Assembly (NCBI RefSeq): GCF_947503125.1
Contig: NZ_CANNCR010000036.1
Location: 1 to 45,423 of the forward strand
Source: an uncultured Metabacillus sp.
Lineage (GTDB): Bacteria; Bacillota; Bacilli; Bacillales; Bacillaceae
Direction: 5' to 3'
Length of the DNA: 45,423 nt
A program made the translations under genes and the position numbers. Below the pieces are notes generated by a model, which saw only the letters and a program-made list of their open reading frames with translations, made no database searches and had not been told where the DNA came from. How positions within the stretch are numbered: position 1 is the first letter of the stretch; each line of letters opens with the position of its first letter. This document shows, in pieces, positions 1-8,270 of the stretch.

Positions 1-44
1 GCTCGAGGTACAAAACTTATTTCATTACGTTTTGTGCCTTGAGC
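1..44 (+). repeat. 16-bp inverted repeat (RNA hairpin) upstream of mtnE
   Basis: Arms 1-16 and 29-44 pair along all 16 positions (two G-U pairs) around a 12-nt loop. No U-tract follows, so it is not an intrinsic terminator. It ends about 10 nt before the mtnE ribosome binding site. Since it starts at the first base of the window, it may be longer. Confidence 0.7.
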
Positions 45-68
45 GAAGCGAAAGGAATGGGTATAAAA

Positions 69-1244
69 ATGAAAAACTATGAACAATCACATCTATTAAA
101 GTCATTGCCAAAACAATTTTTTGCTAGCCTAGTTGCAAAGGTTAACAAAATAGTTGAACAAGGACATGATGTGATCAATTTAGGTCAAGGAAATCCCGAT
201 CAACCCACACCAGATCATATTGTTAAAGCGATGCAGAAAGCGGTTGAAAATCCGGCATACCATAAATATTCGCCTTTCCGGGGGCAGTTGTTCCTAAAAG
301 AGGCGGTTGCAGCCTTTTATAAACGGGAATATGGAGTGGAAATCGAGCCGGAAACAGAGGTGGCCATTCTCTTCGGAGGAAAGGCCGGTCTTGTTGAGGT
401 TCCGCAATGTTTATTAAATCCTGGTGATATTGTACTTGTACCAGACCCGGGCTATCCTGATTATTGGTCAGGTGTTGAGCTTGCGCGAGCAAAAATGGAA
501 ATGATGCCGCTCATTAGTGAAAATCAATTTTTACCTGATTATCATAGCTTGTCGAAGGAAGCGGTGAAACAAGCAAAACTGATGTTTTTAAATTATCCAA
601 ACAATCCAACCGGGGCTACTGCTACAAAGGAATTTTTCGAAGAGACAGTAAAATTTGCGGGAGAGAATGATATTTGTGTTGTTCATGATTTTGCATATGG
701 AGCTATAGGATTTGACGGTAAGCGGCCAATGAGCTTTTTACAAACAAAAGGAGCAAAAGAGGTTGGAATTGAAATCTATACTTTTTCAAAATCCTTTAAT
801 ATGGCAGGGTGGCGGATTGCGTTTGCTGTCGGAAATCCTTCTGTTATCGAGGCGCTCAATCTTTTACAGGATCATCTGTATGTCAGTGTTTTTAGTGCGA
901 TCCAGGAGGCTGCTGCACATGCTTTATTAAGCTCTCAATCATGTGTTGAAGAGTTAAATGTTCTTTATGAATCACGAAGAAATGTTTTTATAGAGGCGTT
1001 GGCAGAAATTGGTTGGGATGTAACGGCTCCAGCCGGTTCTTTCTTTGCTTGGCTGCGAGTGCCAAGTCAGTTTGAATCATCAGAGGCTTTCGCTGATTAT
1101 TTATTAGAGAGGGCGCATGTTGTTGTTGCGCCAGGGATCGGTTTTGGTGAACATGGTGAAGGCTATGTAAGGATTGGTCTTTTAACTTCTGAAGAAAGAC
1201 TGTCGGAAGCTGCTGAGCGAATAAAAGCTTTAAACCTGTTTTAA
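69..1244 (+). CDS. mtnE: MtnE, methylthio-ketobutyrate aminotransferase (methionine salvage)
   Basis: A cytosolic PLP-dependent class I/II aminotransferase of 391 residues. It converts 2-keto-4-methylthiobutyrate to methionine, the last step of methionine salvage. Visible features are the GQGNPDQPTP substrate-loop region near the N terminus, NYPNNPTGA, and the PLP lysine in TFSKSFNMAGWR (about residue 241). ATG at 69 is preferred because the protein then begins MKNYEQSHLL, like B. subtilis MtnE as I recall it, and AAAGGAATGGG lies just upstream. A TTG at 39 would extend it by 10 residues but lies inside the upstream hairpin. The neighbouring mtnWXBD operon supports the assignment over a generic aminotransferase. 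Confidence 0.93.
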   Translation: MKNYEQSHLLKSLPKQFFASLVAKVNKIVEQGHDVINLGQGNPDQPTPDHIVKAMQKAVENPAYHKYSPFRGQLFLKEAVAAFYKREYGVEIEPETEVAILFGGKAGLVEVPQCLLNPGDIVLVPDPGYPDYWSGVELARAKMEMMPLISENQFLPDYHSLSKEAVKQAKLMFLNYPNNPTGATATKEFFEETVKFAGENDICVVHDFAYGAIGFDGKRPMSFLQTKGAKEVGIEIYTFSKSFNMAGWRIAFAVGNPSVIEALNLLQDHLYVSVFSAIQEAAAHALLSSQSCVEELNVLYESRRNVFIEALAEIGWDVTAPAGSFFAWLRVPSQFESSEAFADYLLERAHVVVAPGIGFGEHGEGYVRIGLLTSEERLSEAAERIKALNLF

Positions 1245-1254
1245 AAAATCAGTA

Positions 1255-1283
1255 TTGACAGTTGGAAAGTGTTCTGTCATAAT
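1255..1283 (+). promoter_or_regulatory. Sigma-A promoter of mtnWXBD
   Basis: TTGACA at 1255-1260, a 17-nt spacer and CATAAT at 1278-1283, ending 46 nt before the SAM aptamer. Confidence 0.8.
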
Positions 1284-1329
1284 CCTTAGTAATTTCACAA
1301 AATTTAATGATTATTATGAACGTTTCGTT

Positions 1330-1434
1330 CTTATCAAGAGCAGGTGGAGGGACTAGCCCTATGAAGCCCGGCAACCGACTTAAGATGGATTTAAGCACGG
1401 TGCTAATTCTTGCAGCATTATGCTGATAGATAAG
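1330..1434 (+). promoter_or_regulatory. SAM-I (S-box) riboswitch
   Basis: Recognised from the S-box core: AGAGCAGGTGGAGGGACT, then ATGAAGCCCGGCAACC, then the GGTGCTAATTC block. P1 is formed by CTTATC (1330-1335) and GATAAG (1429-1434). It is followed by a strong terminator hairpin, so SAM binding should stop transcription before mtnW. This is the expected control for a methionine salvage operon. Confidence 0.96.
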
Positions 1435-1460
1435 GAGATATGCTTGTTATTCATGCTTGT

Positions 1461-1504
1461 AACAGCCTCTTCGATATCTATGAGTATCGAAGAGGCTGTT
1501 TTAG
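1461..1504 (+). terminator. Riboswitch expression-platform terminator
   Basis: A perfect 16-bp stem (1461-1476 with 1485-1500), an 8-nt loop and a short T run. It lies about 27 nt downstream of the SAM aptamer. From here to the mtnW start (1505-1639) I see no further element. Confidence 0.9.
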
Positions 1505-1639
1505 TTTGTATACGGCCATAATTGTTCAAGAAATAGGAATTGTTTTAAGAAGCATGCCTTTATAAAAAGTGGTACTATTAGAATGATAAATAAAAAAATT
1601 CAGAAAATCTAAAAGTGTTTTAAGAAAGTAGGGTTTTAA

Positions 1640-2881
1640 GTGAGTGAAGTAATTGCTACTTATCTTGTTCATGATGCTAAAGGAGATTTAAATAAAAAAG
1701 CGGAAGGGATTGCTTTAGGTTTAACAGTCGGGTCCTGGACAGATCTTCCATTGCTTGAGCAGGAACAGTTAAAAGCACATAAAGGTCGAGTATTAGAAGT
1801 CGTGCAACTAGAAAATTGTGAAAATACAAATCACTATTTAGGGAAACGTGTTACGATTGGAAAGCTGAAAATTGCTTATCCTAGTTTAAATTATAGTCAT
1901 GATCTTCCTGCCATTTTAACGACTGTTTTTGGCAAGCTTTCACTAGATGGAGAAGTGAAGTTAATAGATTTAGAATTTTCAGATGAAGTCAAGAAAGCTT
2001 TTCCTGGTCCTAAATTTGGTGTTTCTGGGATTCGCGATTTACTTGGTGTCTATGACAGACCTCTGTTGATGAGTATTTTTAAAGGCGTGATTGGGAGAGA
2101 CCTTACGTATTTGAAGGAGCAGCTAAAACAGCAGGTATTAGGCGGCGTTGATTTAGTCAAGGACGATGAGATCTTGTTTGATAATCCGTTAACACCTTTT
2201 GAAGATAGAATAATCGCAGGTAAAGAGGTGTTGCGAAATGTCTTTGAAGAAACAGGCCACAAGGCATTATATGCAGTCAATTTATCTGGAAAAACATTCG
2301 AATTAAAAGACAAAGCAATGCGTGCGGTTGAGCTTGGGGCGAATGTGTTATTATTCAATGTGTTTGCCTATGGTCTTGATGTGCTGCAAAGTTTGGCTGA
2401 AGATCCTGATATTTCGATTCCAATTATGGCGCATCCAGCTGTAAGCGGAGCTTCAACAGCTTCAAGTCTTTACGGCTTTTCAAGCTCGCTTTTGCTTGGA
2501 AAACTTTTGCGTGTCGCTGGAGCAGATTTTTCTTTATTTCCGTCTCCGTACGGAAGTGTGGCATTGGATCGTGAAGAAGCGTTAGGTATTGCTGCAAATT
2601 GTTTACATGAGGAAACATATAAGCAGTCATTCCCTGTACCTTCTGCCGGCATTCATCCGGGGCTTGTACCACTCTTAATCCATGATTTTGGTAAAGATTC
2701 AGTGATTAATGCAGGCGGCGGAGTTCACGGGCATCCAAACGGAGCAATAGGAGGCGGACGGGCATTTCGTGCGGCAATTGATGCTGTGCTCTCTGGGGTT
2801 TCTTTACATGAAGCGGCAACGGAAAGTGCAGATCTTAATTTTGCCATTGACCTCTGGGGTGCAAAAGAGGTGAGCAAATGA
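1640..2881 (+). CDS. mtnW: MtnW, DK-MTP-1-P enolase (RuBisCO-like protein)
   Basis: A RuBisCO-like protein of 413 residues that enolises 2,3-diketo-5-methylthiopentyl-1-phosphate in methionine salvage. The motif GVDLVKDDE (lysine near residue 174) corresponds to the metal-carbamate lysine region of RuBisCO. The [10 protein letters not shown] phosphate-binding segment near the C terminus is also present. Start is GTG at 1640 with a modest GTAGGG site upstream. The stop overlaps the mtnX start (ATGA), so translation is probably coupled. Length fits MtnW rather than true RuBisCO large subunit (about 475 residues). Confidence 0.95.
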   Translation: MSEVIATYLVHDAKGDLNKKAEGIALGLTVGSWTDLPLLEQEQLKAHKGRVLEVVQLENCENTNHYLGKRVTIGKLKIAYPSLNYSHDLPAILTTVFGKLSLDGEVKLIDLEFSDEVKKAFPGPKFGVSGIRDLLGVYDRPLLMSIFKGVIGRDLTYLKEQLKQQVLGGVDLVKDDEILFDNPLTPFEDRIIAGKEVLRNVFEETGHKALYAVNLSGKTFELKDKAMRAVELGANVLLFNVFAYGLDVLQSLAEDPDISIPIMAHPAVSGASTASSLYGFSSSLLLGKLLRVAGADFSLFPSPYGSVALDREEALGIAANCLHEETYKQSFPVPSAGIHPGLVPLLIHDFGKDSVINAGGGVHGHPNGAIGGGRAFRAAIDAVLSGVSLHEAATESADLNFAIDLWGAKEVSK

Positions 2882-3540
2882 TCAACAAAGCAATTATCTG
2901 TGATTTTGATGGAACGATCACGGAAACGGATAACATTATTGCGATCATGAAAAGATTTGCGCCTCCTGAATGGAATGAGCTTAAAGATGATGTTCTTTCA
3001 CAAAGGGTATCTGTAAAAGAAGGTGTAGGCAGCATGTTTAAGCTGCTGCCTTCTTCGTTAAAAAATGAGATTATCGAGTTTATTTTAACTCATGCAAAAC
3101 TTCGTTCAGGGTTTGAAGAGTTTGTCCAATATACGAAAGATAACCATATTCCTCTATACATCGTAAGCGGGGGAATTGACTTTTTTGTTTATCCGCTCCT
3201 TAACGGTTTGGTGGATGAGAAACAAATTTATTGTAACAGAGCGGATTTTTCACAGGAAATGATCCAGATTGAATGGCCGTATAGCTGTGATGAAACTTGT
3301 AAAAATGATTGCGGCTGCTGTAAACCTTCACTTATTAAAAGGTTAACAGATAACGAACAAGGCAAAATAGTCATTGGCGATTCAATAACAGATTTACAAG
3401 CTGCAAAGCTGGCAGATCTCGTGATAGCAAGGGATTTATTATTGGAAAAATCGAAAGACTTACAGCTGCCACATCGACCGTTTACAACCTTTTATGATGT
3501 GATTCAAGTGTTAGATTCCCTTGAGGAGGTGAAAGCATGA
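2878..3540 (+). CDS. mtnX: MtnX, HK-MTPenyl-1-P phosphatase
   Basis: A 220-residue HAD-superfamily phosphatase that dephosphorylates 2-hydroxy-3-keto-5-methylthiopentenyl-1-phosphate. HAD motif I is [11 protein letters not shown] at residues 9-19. A serine motif II is in [10 protein letters not shown], and the acidic motif IV is in [12 protein letters not shown]. Cysteines in [12 protein letters not shown] form a family-typical cluster. It overlaps mtnW by 4 nt upstream and mtnB by 4 nt downstream (ATGA at both), placing it firmly inside the salvage operon. Confidence 0.95.
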   Translation: MINKAIICDFDGTITETDNIIAIMKRFAPPEWNELKDDVLSQRVSVKEGVGSMFKLLPSSLKNEIIEFILTHAKLRSGFEEFVQYTKDNHIPLYIVSGGIDFFVYPLLNGLVDEKQIYCNRADFSQEMIQIEWPYSCDETCKNDCGCCKPSLIKRLTDNEQGKIVIGDSITDLQAAKLADLVIARDLLLEKSKDLQLPHRPFTTFYDVIQVLDSLEEVKA

Positions 3541-4166
3541 GCCTATTGGACCAAAGATGGGAAGAACTTGCTGATATAAAAAGAGTGTTAGCTAACCGTG
3601 ATTGGTTTCCTGGTACTAGCGGTAATTTAGCCATAAAGGTTGATGATCACCCCCTCAGCTTTCTTGTAACAGCTAGCGGGAAGGATAAGACGAAGGAAAC
3701 AAAAGAGGATTTCCTGCTTGTAGATGGCCTAGGTCTGCCAGTTGAGAACACTCATTTAAAGCCTTCTGCAGAGACACTGCTTCATGTAGAGGTTTTTAAC
3801 AAAACAAATGCTGGCTGCGGCCTGCATGTTCATACAGTTGACAATAATGTCATTTCTGAACTTTATGGTGACAAAGGATGTATTACGTTTAAAGGGGTAG
3901 AAATCATTAAAGCATATGGATTGTGGGATGAAGATGCTGAATTTACCATCCCAATTATTTATAATCATGCACATATTCCAACCTTAGCCGCTGAATTCAC
4001 GCAATTTGTAAACGAAGATGCTGGCGCTGTTTTAATAAGAAATCATGGAATTACTGTATGGGGAAGAGATGCATTGGAAGCTAAAAAATACTTAGAAGCG
4101 AGTGAATTTTTGTTTTCCTATCATTTAAAGCTGCTCACCTGCAAAAACCTTATGCTGAACAAATAG
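3537..4166 (+). CDS. mtnB: MtnB, methylthioribulose-1-phosphate dehydratase
   Basis: A 209-residue class II aldolase-fold zinc enzyme that dehydrates 5-methylthioribulose-1-phosphate to the diketo compound used by MtnW. Zinc ligands are visible as the two histidines of LHVHTVDN and the later histidine of [23 protein letters not shown] carries the family acidic residue. The pathway order is MtnB, MtnW, MtnX, MtnD, then MtnE, and all five genes are present here. MtnK and MtnA are not in the window and could lie upstream. Confidence 0.95.
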   Translation: MSLLDQRWEELADIKRVLANRDWFPGTSGNLAIKVDDHPLSFLVTASGKDKTKETKEDFLLVDGLGLPVENTHLKPSAETLLHVEVFNKTNAGCGLHVHTVDNNVISELYGDKGCITFKGVEIIKAYGLWDEDAEFTIPIIYNHAHIPTLAAEFTQFVNEDAGAVLIRNHGITVWGRDALEAKKYLEASEFLFSYHLKLLTCKNLMLNK

Positions 4167-4214
4167 TTAATCCTGATTAATATAACATATTATTTAAAAT
4201 GGAGGAGAAGGAAA

Positions 4215-4751
4215 ATGGCAGTGATCAAAGTCAGAAATACAAAAGAAGTGATTGAAGGTCATGACAATGTTTTAAGCTTTTTAGAAAAACAAGGTGTATT
4301 ATATGAACACTGGGATGTAAATAAACTTCCGGCTGCTTTAAAGGATAAGTTTGTTTTAACTGATCAAGAAAAAGAAGAAATCTTGACAACTTACAAAGAA
4401 GAGATTGAAGATTTAGCTGAGAGAAGAGGATATAAAACCTGGGATATTGTTGCATTATCAGATGCTACGCCAAACTTAGAGGACTTGCTCAAAAAATTTG
4501 AACAAGTACATACTCACACAGAAGATGAAGTTCGAGCTATTACTGCCGGACATGGCATTTTTATCATTAAAGGTGATGAAGAAACAGGCTATTTTGATGT
4601 TGAGCTTGAAGCAGGGGATGTCATTTCTGTACCTGAAGGAAATCCACATTTCTTCACATTGATGGACGATCGCCAAGTTGTAGCTGTTCGGCTATTTATT
4701 GAAACAGAAGGATGGGTGGCGCACCCTTATCAAGAAGAAGTTAATAAATAA
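4215..4751 (+). CDS. mtnD: MtnD, acireductone dioxygenase
   Basis: A 178-residue cupin metalloenzyme that oxidises the acireductone to 2-keto-4-methylthiobutyrate plus formate, the substrate for MtnE. The metal-binding cupin motif HTHTEDEVRAITAGHG is clear, with a downstream histidine in EGNPHFFTL. A strong GGAGGAG site lies at 4201-4207. It is separated from mtnB by 48 nt with no terminator, and is the last gene of the operon. Confidence 0.95.
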   Translation: MAVIKVRNTKEVIEGHDNVLSFLEKQGVLYEHWDVNKLPAALKDKFVLTDQEKEEILTTYKEEIEDLAERRGYKTWDIVALSDATPNLEDLLKKFEQVHTHTEDEVRAITAGHGIFIIKGDEETGYFDVELEAGDVISVPEGNPHFFTLMDDRQVVAVRLFIETEGWVAHPYQEEVNK

Positions 4752-4755
4752 TTAT

Positions 4756-4795
4756 AAAAAGCGTAGAGGTGTTGCATAAACTCTACGCTTTTTTC
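4756..4795 (+). terminator. Terminator of the mtn operon
   Basis: AAAAAGCGTAGAG (4756-4768) pairs with CTCTACGCTTTTT (4781-4793). The A-rich and T-rich flanks make it usable from both strands, so it may also end the convergent ABC-F transcript. Confidence 0.92.
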
Positions 4796-4823
4796 TATAG
4801 TGTAGCACGTAGTGATCAATTAG

Positions 4824-6521
4824 TTAGAGACCAAGCTTTTTATTTACTTCACGTTTTCTATTTGTCAGAGCTGTAAATGCAGCATCTAACTCCTTATATT
4901 TATCTGTTTCTGGCGTAAGCAGGCTTAATTCACCAAGAACAGCAGATATTTTGGTATTTATACGCAATAATTCCTCTTCCAATTGCTGTTTGTTTGGGCT
5001 GGCTTTTTGCTGCTGTTTTTTCAATTCGTATTGCTCGAGATTCATTTCTACTCGCTTGATTTTTTGCTCTTCAATAACGAGAAGTTTATCACAGAGCTTA
5101 TTCATAAAATAATAATCATGTGAAACAATGAGGAGTGTTCCGGTAAACTCACTTAATGTTTCTTCTAATTGCTCACGGCTGGCTAAATCTAAATGATTGG
5201 TTGGTTCATCTAATATCAACACGTCATATTCGCTCATTAACATATTGGTCAGTTTAATCCGAGTGCGTTCACCTAAGCTGAGTGTGCCAATTTGTTGCGA
5301 GATTTTATCTGCCTTCATCCCCATATTTGCAAGGATGGTTCTCGCTTGAAACAGCTTATCCTTTGCAGTAATTTGCAATGCTTCAATCCCTGTTTGAGAC
5401 AGAGCCATGTCAGCAACATCTTGGCTTAAGTAAGCGATTTTTAAGGAAGGACTTTTTATTAATTCACCAGACGTTAATGTCTCTTTTTCCAAAAGCATGT
5501 TTAGGAAAGTCGTTTTTCCAGATCCGTTTGGTCCAACGATTCCAATTCGCTCGCTATGATTTACATAAAAATGGCTGTCTTTAAAAAGAAACCTGTCTCC
5601 GAACATTTTAGTAAGATGTTTGGCTTCAACAATTCTCTTTCCTCGTTTTCTATTCGTTTCAAATTGAAAGCGAACCTTTTTCTCTTCTTGAGGCATTTCA
5701 ATTTTATTTTTTTCAAGCTCTTTATTCAATCTCTTCATTTTTGATTTAATTGCTTTATCAATCTTCTTTGCCTTTACGCCATGATATTCTTTAAAGCCTT
5801 CTTGATCTCGCATGGTTCGATGCGCTTTTCCAGACCATTGTTGTAGCTGAGTGATCTGGCTTTCCACATTTGCTTTATATTTTTGTTGAACTTCAAATTG
5901 ATGTAATTGGTCTTCGTAACGTTTTTTCTTTTCCTTATGGTAAGCAGAATAATTACCATTATATTTCGTTAATTTTCCATGGTCTAAGTCAAATATTTTG
6001 GTAACTGTTTTATCCAAGAAAAAACGATCATGTGAAATGATGATGACAGTACCGCGGAAATTTTCAAGCTGGCTAATTAACCAATGGACTCCTTGAAAAT
6101 CAAGATGATTGGTTGGTTCGTCTAAAATGAGAATATCAGGATTTGACGACCAGATTTGCGCTAAGGCAATTTTTAGTTTTTCACCGCCGCTTAAATGATG
6201 AAAACGTTCCTGCTCCCAAGTTTGTATTTTAGTTAATCCTAATTCACTTGCACTTTCAAGAAATTCAGCGGATAAATAGTTGAAATCATTTACAGAATAA
6301 TCAACTGATTGCAGCAGGTATCCTATCCGTAAATCATTGTTTCTTTTTATGTTTCCCTCATCAGGTGCTAAGCTTCCATACAGTATATTTGCCAAGGTTG
6401 TTTTTCCAGCTCCATTAGATCCAACAAGGCCGATTCGCTCACCTTTATAAAGATCAAATGAAAGATCGTTTAATACGATTTTTTCACCAAAAACCTTTTT
6501 TAGATTTCTCACTTGTAACAT
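4824..6521 (-). CDS. ABC-F ATPase, antibiotic-resistance (VmlR/Vga-like) type
   Basis: A soluble protein of 565 residues with two ABC domains and no membrane segments. Walker A motifs are GSNGAGKTT (about residue 36) and GPNGSGKTT (about 330). Signatures are LSGGEKLK and LSLGERTR, and both Walker B sites end in LDEPTNHLD. The linker between the domains is long and basic (RYEDQ...KRLNKELEK), like the ribosome-probing arm of ABC-F proteins. A coiled C-terminal tail follows. Members of this group displace ribosome-targeting drugs such as lincosamides, streptogramin A and pleuromutilins. Housekeeping ABC-F translation factors are the alternative. The attenuator-like leader favours an inducible resistance role, but which drug, if any, cannot be told from sequence. 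Confidence 0.85.
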   Translation of the reverse strand: MLQVRNLKKVFGEKIVLNDLSFDLYKGERIGLVGSNGAGKTTLANILYGSLAPDEGNIKRNNDLRIGYLLQSVDYSVNDFNYLSAEFLESASELGLTKIQTWEQERFHHLSGGEKLKIALAQIWSSNPDILILDEPTNHLDFQGVHWLISQLENFRGTVIIISHDRFFLDKTVTKIFDLDHGKLTKYNGNYSAYHKEKKKRYEDQLHQFEVQQKYKANVESQITQLQQWSGKAHRTMRDQEGFKEYHGVKAKKIDKAIKSKMKRLNKELEKNKIEMPQEEKKVRFQFETNRKRGKRIVEAKHLTKMFGDRFLFKDSHFYVNHSERIGIVGPNGSGKTTFLNMLLEKETLTSGELIKSPSLKIAYLSQDVADMALSQTGIEALQITAKDKLFQARTILANMGMKADKISQQIGTLSLGERTRIKLTNMLMSEYDVLILDEPTNHLDLASREQLEETLSEFTGTLLIVSHDYYFMNKLCDKLLVIEEQKIKRVEMNLEQYELKKQQQKASPNKQQLEEELLRINTKISAVLGELSLLTPETDKYKELDAAFTALTNRKREVNKKLGL

Positions 6522-6527
6522 AAATAT

Positions 6528-6556
6528 AAAAAAACCTCCCTATGAGCCTAGAGAGA
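6528..6556 (-). terminator. Leader terminator overlapping the ABC-F ribosome binding site
   Basis: On the minus strand TCTCTCTA (6549-6556) pairs with TAGGGAGG (6535-6542) around a 6-nt loop, followed directly by seven Ts (6528-6534). The 3' arm contains the GGGAGG ribosome binding site, 13 nt before the ATG. The same hairpin could therefore stop transcription and hide the start site. Confidence 0.7.
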
Positions 6557-6629
6557 TTTGACATGCCAAAATATACATAATGATATAAACAAAAAGTGAC
6601 CAACTATTTATCAATTTTTGCTGTTTCAT
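6540..6629 (-). CDS. Possible 29-residue leader peptide of the ABC-F gene
   Basis: An ATG-initiated minus-strand reading frame of 29 codons beginning MKQQKLINSW and ending ISLGS. Its TAG stop abuts the GGGAGG site of the ABC-F gene, and its last codons cover the arms of both leader hairpins. Drug-stalled ribosomes on such leader ORFs control several resistance ABC-F genes. No good ribosome binding site precedes this ATG, so the reading frame may be fortuitous. Confidence 0.35.
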   Translation of the reverse strand: MKQQKLINSWSLFVYIIMYILACQISLGS

Positions 6630-6670
6630 GTATATGTTGAAGAATGGCAGACTAATCCAATTTCTCTAGG
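6547..6670 (-). promoter_or_regulatory. Candidate antiterminator pairing in the ABC-F leader
   Basis: On the minus strand CCTAGAGAAATT (6659-6670) can pair with AATCTCTCTAGG (6547-6558) at 11 of 12 positions. This uses the same bases as the 5' arm of the terminator hairpin (6549-6556), so the two folds exclude each other. Confidence 0.6.
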
Positions 6671-6768
6671 TTTCGTTATATTTCAAATCATTGAATATAA
6701 TGGCCTAAGAAAAAAGATTAGAACTTCATTGCTTCAACATTCACCCTTTCGATCATTCATATAAAAAT

Positions 6769-6797
6769 AGTATATGAAGAAATAAACAAAAATGCAA
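6769..6797 (-). promoter_or_regulatory. Promoter of the ABC-F leader
   Basis: On the minus strand TTGCAT (6792-6797), a 17-nt spacer and TATACT (6769-6774). It gives a leader of roughly 240 nt before the ABC-F start codon. Confidence 0.65.
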
Positions 6798-6827
6798 TAG
6801 TAGTGAAAATTTTTTACCATTTTTTTC

Positions 6828-7610
6828 TTAATCTATGTCTGTCACTTCTTCTGGATCAAAAATTAATTTTGAAAGTGTTACTGCTTCTGCCTTTTGTTTA
6901 ACCATAGGGATATATTGCTTAAGGACAGAAGCTGTTTTTTCCCCTGCAATTCCAACATGGCCAATGGCAATAATTTCATTATCCATCGCTATTTTATTCA
7001 TTAACAGATTTGCTTGTTTCGTTATATGAGCGATTGTATATTGCTCATCAAAAAAAAGCTCATTTTCTAAATAGGGAACATCGAGTTCCATTGCCAAATC
7101 TGCAACAACACTTTTACCAGTTGTTTTACTATCTAAATAATATAGGCCTCTTTCTTTGCAAACCTCCAAAATGATTCTCATAATACGCCTATCTGCTGTT
7201 ACCTTTGATCCCATATGATTGTTCATTCCTACTGCATGAGGAACAGCATCAATTGCTTTATTCACTCGTTCTCTTATTTCGCCATCTGATAAATCTGTTG
7301 TTATCGCACCAGGTCCCAGCCAGCTTTTTTTACCATGTAACGGCTCCATTGGAAGGTGAACAATCACCTCATGCCCCTTTGCAAAGGCAAGGTTTGCATC
7401 CTTTTCAGTTGTTGAAAGAAAGGGCATGACAGCGACAGTAAGTGGAATAGGTAATGACAATATTTCTTTAGTGCCCTTCATCCCGTTACCAAAGTCATCA
7501 ATGACAATCGCAACATGTTTTTCCTCACGGACTTGTTGATTGTTTGCTGCATGTATTTCTAATGGCATAAATGTTGTGAAAAGGAATCCGAGTAATAGAA
7601 GCATTTTCAT
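6828..7610 (-). CDS. Secreted divergent polysaccharide deacetylase (YibQ-like)
   Basis: A 260-residue protein with an N-terminal signal peptide (MKMLLLLGFLFTTFMPLEIHA). It then has a catalytic fold of the divergent polysaccharide deacetylase family: VAIVIDDFGNG, VIVHLPMEP, MNNHMGSKVTAD and an IAIGHVG segment near the end. The paired aspartates and the HMGS histidine fit a metal-dependent deacetylase acting outside the membrane. The substrate is unknown. Start at 7610 is preferred because AAGGAG then lies 8 nt upstream; the ATG at 7616 would leave only 2 nt. No clear terminator follows, and the ABC-F promoter begins right after its 3' end. Confidence 0.85.
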   Translation of the reverse strand: MKMLLLLGFLFTTFMPLEIHAANNQQVREEKHVAIVIDDFGNGMKGTKEILSLPIPLTVAVMPFLSTTEKDANLAFAKGHEVIVHLPMEPLHGKKSWLGPGAITTDLSDGEIRERVNKAIDAVPHAVGMNNHMGSKVTADRRIMRIILEVCKERGLYYLDSKTTGKSVVADLAMELDVPYLENELFFDEQYTIAHITKQANLLMNKIAMDNEIIAIGHVGIAGEKTASVLKQYIPMVKQKAEAVTLSKLIFDPEEVTDID

Positions 7611-7831
7611 ATACATGTCTCCTTGCTATACCCTGCTTGTACCGCTAAAGGATAATTGGTTTTTGAATAGTCTAACCAGGAATTGAAAAAACATGTCTTT
7701 CTGAATACATTATTTATAATAAGAGTTTAAATTTGGAATGGAATGGGAATAGAGTAACAAGTAAATAAATGAGGATAGTTGAAAAATGTCAAAGTAATGT
7801 GACTAAAAGATTGTCAAAATATGCAAAAGTA

Positions 7832-7873
7832 TTTACAAACTTGGCAAAATCTGTAATACTTACAAAAGTAAGT
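7832..7873 (+). promoter_or_regulatory. Promoter and palindromic operator of the spo0E-like gene
   Basis: TTTACA (7832-7837), a 17-nt spacer and AATACT (7855-7860). A perfect palindrome, ACTTAC-AAAA-GTAAGT (7858-7873), overlaps the -10 and the predicted start of transcription, where a repressor would act. The rest of 7617-7928 shows nothing else recognisable. Confidence 0.55.
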
Positions 7874-7928
7874 AAGTTTTATCCAAAGGATTAAATAAAG
7901 CTTACCTAAATACAAGGAGGGGCTCTCG

Positions 7929-8192
7929 ATGAATCGTGATCGATTAAAAGAAAAGCTTCTTGAAACAATTAACAATAAGAGACAAGAAATGATTGAGACT
8001 GCAAATACAGAGGGCTTAACAAGTGATTCAGCTTTAAAGTGTAGTCAAGATTTGGACAAGCTTTTAAATAAATATCAACTTATTCTTATAGAAGAAAAGG
8101 AAGGTACAATAGATCCATTTTATGAATTTGTCCACACAATGACAAGCTGGACACTAGCGGACAATTATGCTCTTCAGTTCATTGAAAAATAA
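7929..8192 (+). CDS. spo0E: Spo0E-family aspartyl-phosphate phosphatase
   Basis: A small helical protein of 87 residues. It carries the Spo0E-family core: an N-terminal helix with KRQEMIETA, and the signature SQDLDKLLNKYQ at about residues 39-50, whose SxxLD is the catalytic motif. Family members dephosphorylate Spo0A~P and hold back sporulation. The C-terminal tail beyond residue 55 is longer than in the shortest members, as in Spo0E itself. Its place between the mtn genes and mhqR matches spo0E in B. subtilis. The ribosome binding site is strong (AAGGAGG). I infer it is the positional spo0E, but a paralogue cannot be excluded. Confidence 0.8.
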   Translation: MNRDRLKEKLLETINNKRQEMIETANTEGLTSDSALKCSQDLDKLLNKYQLILIEEKEGTIDPFYEFVHTMTSWTLADNYALQFIEK

Positions 8193-8208
8193 GTTGAGTT
8201 TTCAGTGC

Positions 8209-8261
8209 AAAGAGACTGTCGAAATGGGAGGTAAAACCCTTTTAAGACAGTCTCTTTTTTT
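8209..8261 (+). terminator. Terminator of the spo0E-like gene
   Basis: AAGAGACTGTC (8210-8220) pairs with GACAGTCTCTT (8246-8256), followed by a T run to 8261. It lies between convergent genes. Confidence 0.9.
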
Positions 8262-8270
8262 GTCGAATCA

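Noticed and set aside
6725-6745. A four-codon ORF (MLKQ) in the ABC-F leader with AAAGGG before it
   Set aside because: Spacing of 3 nt is poor and the peptide is too short to judge; the 29-codon frame is the better candidate.
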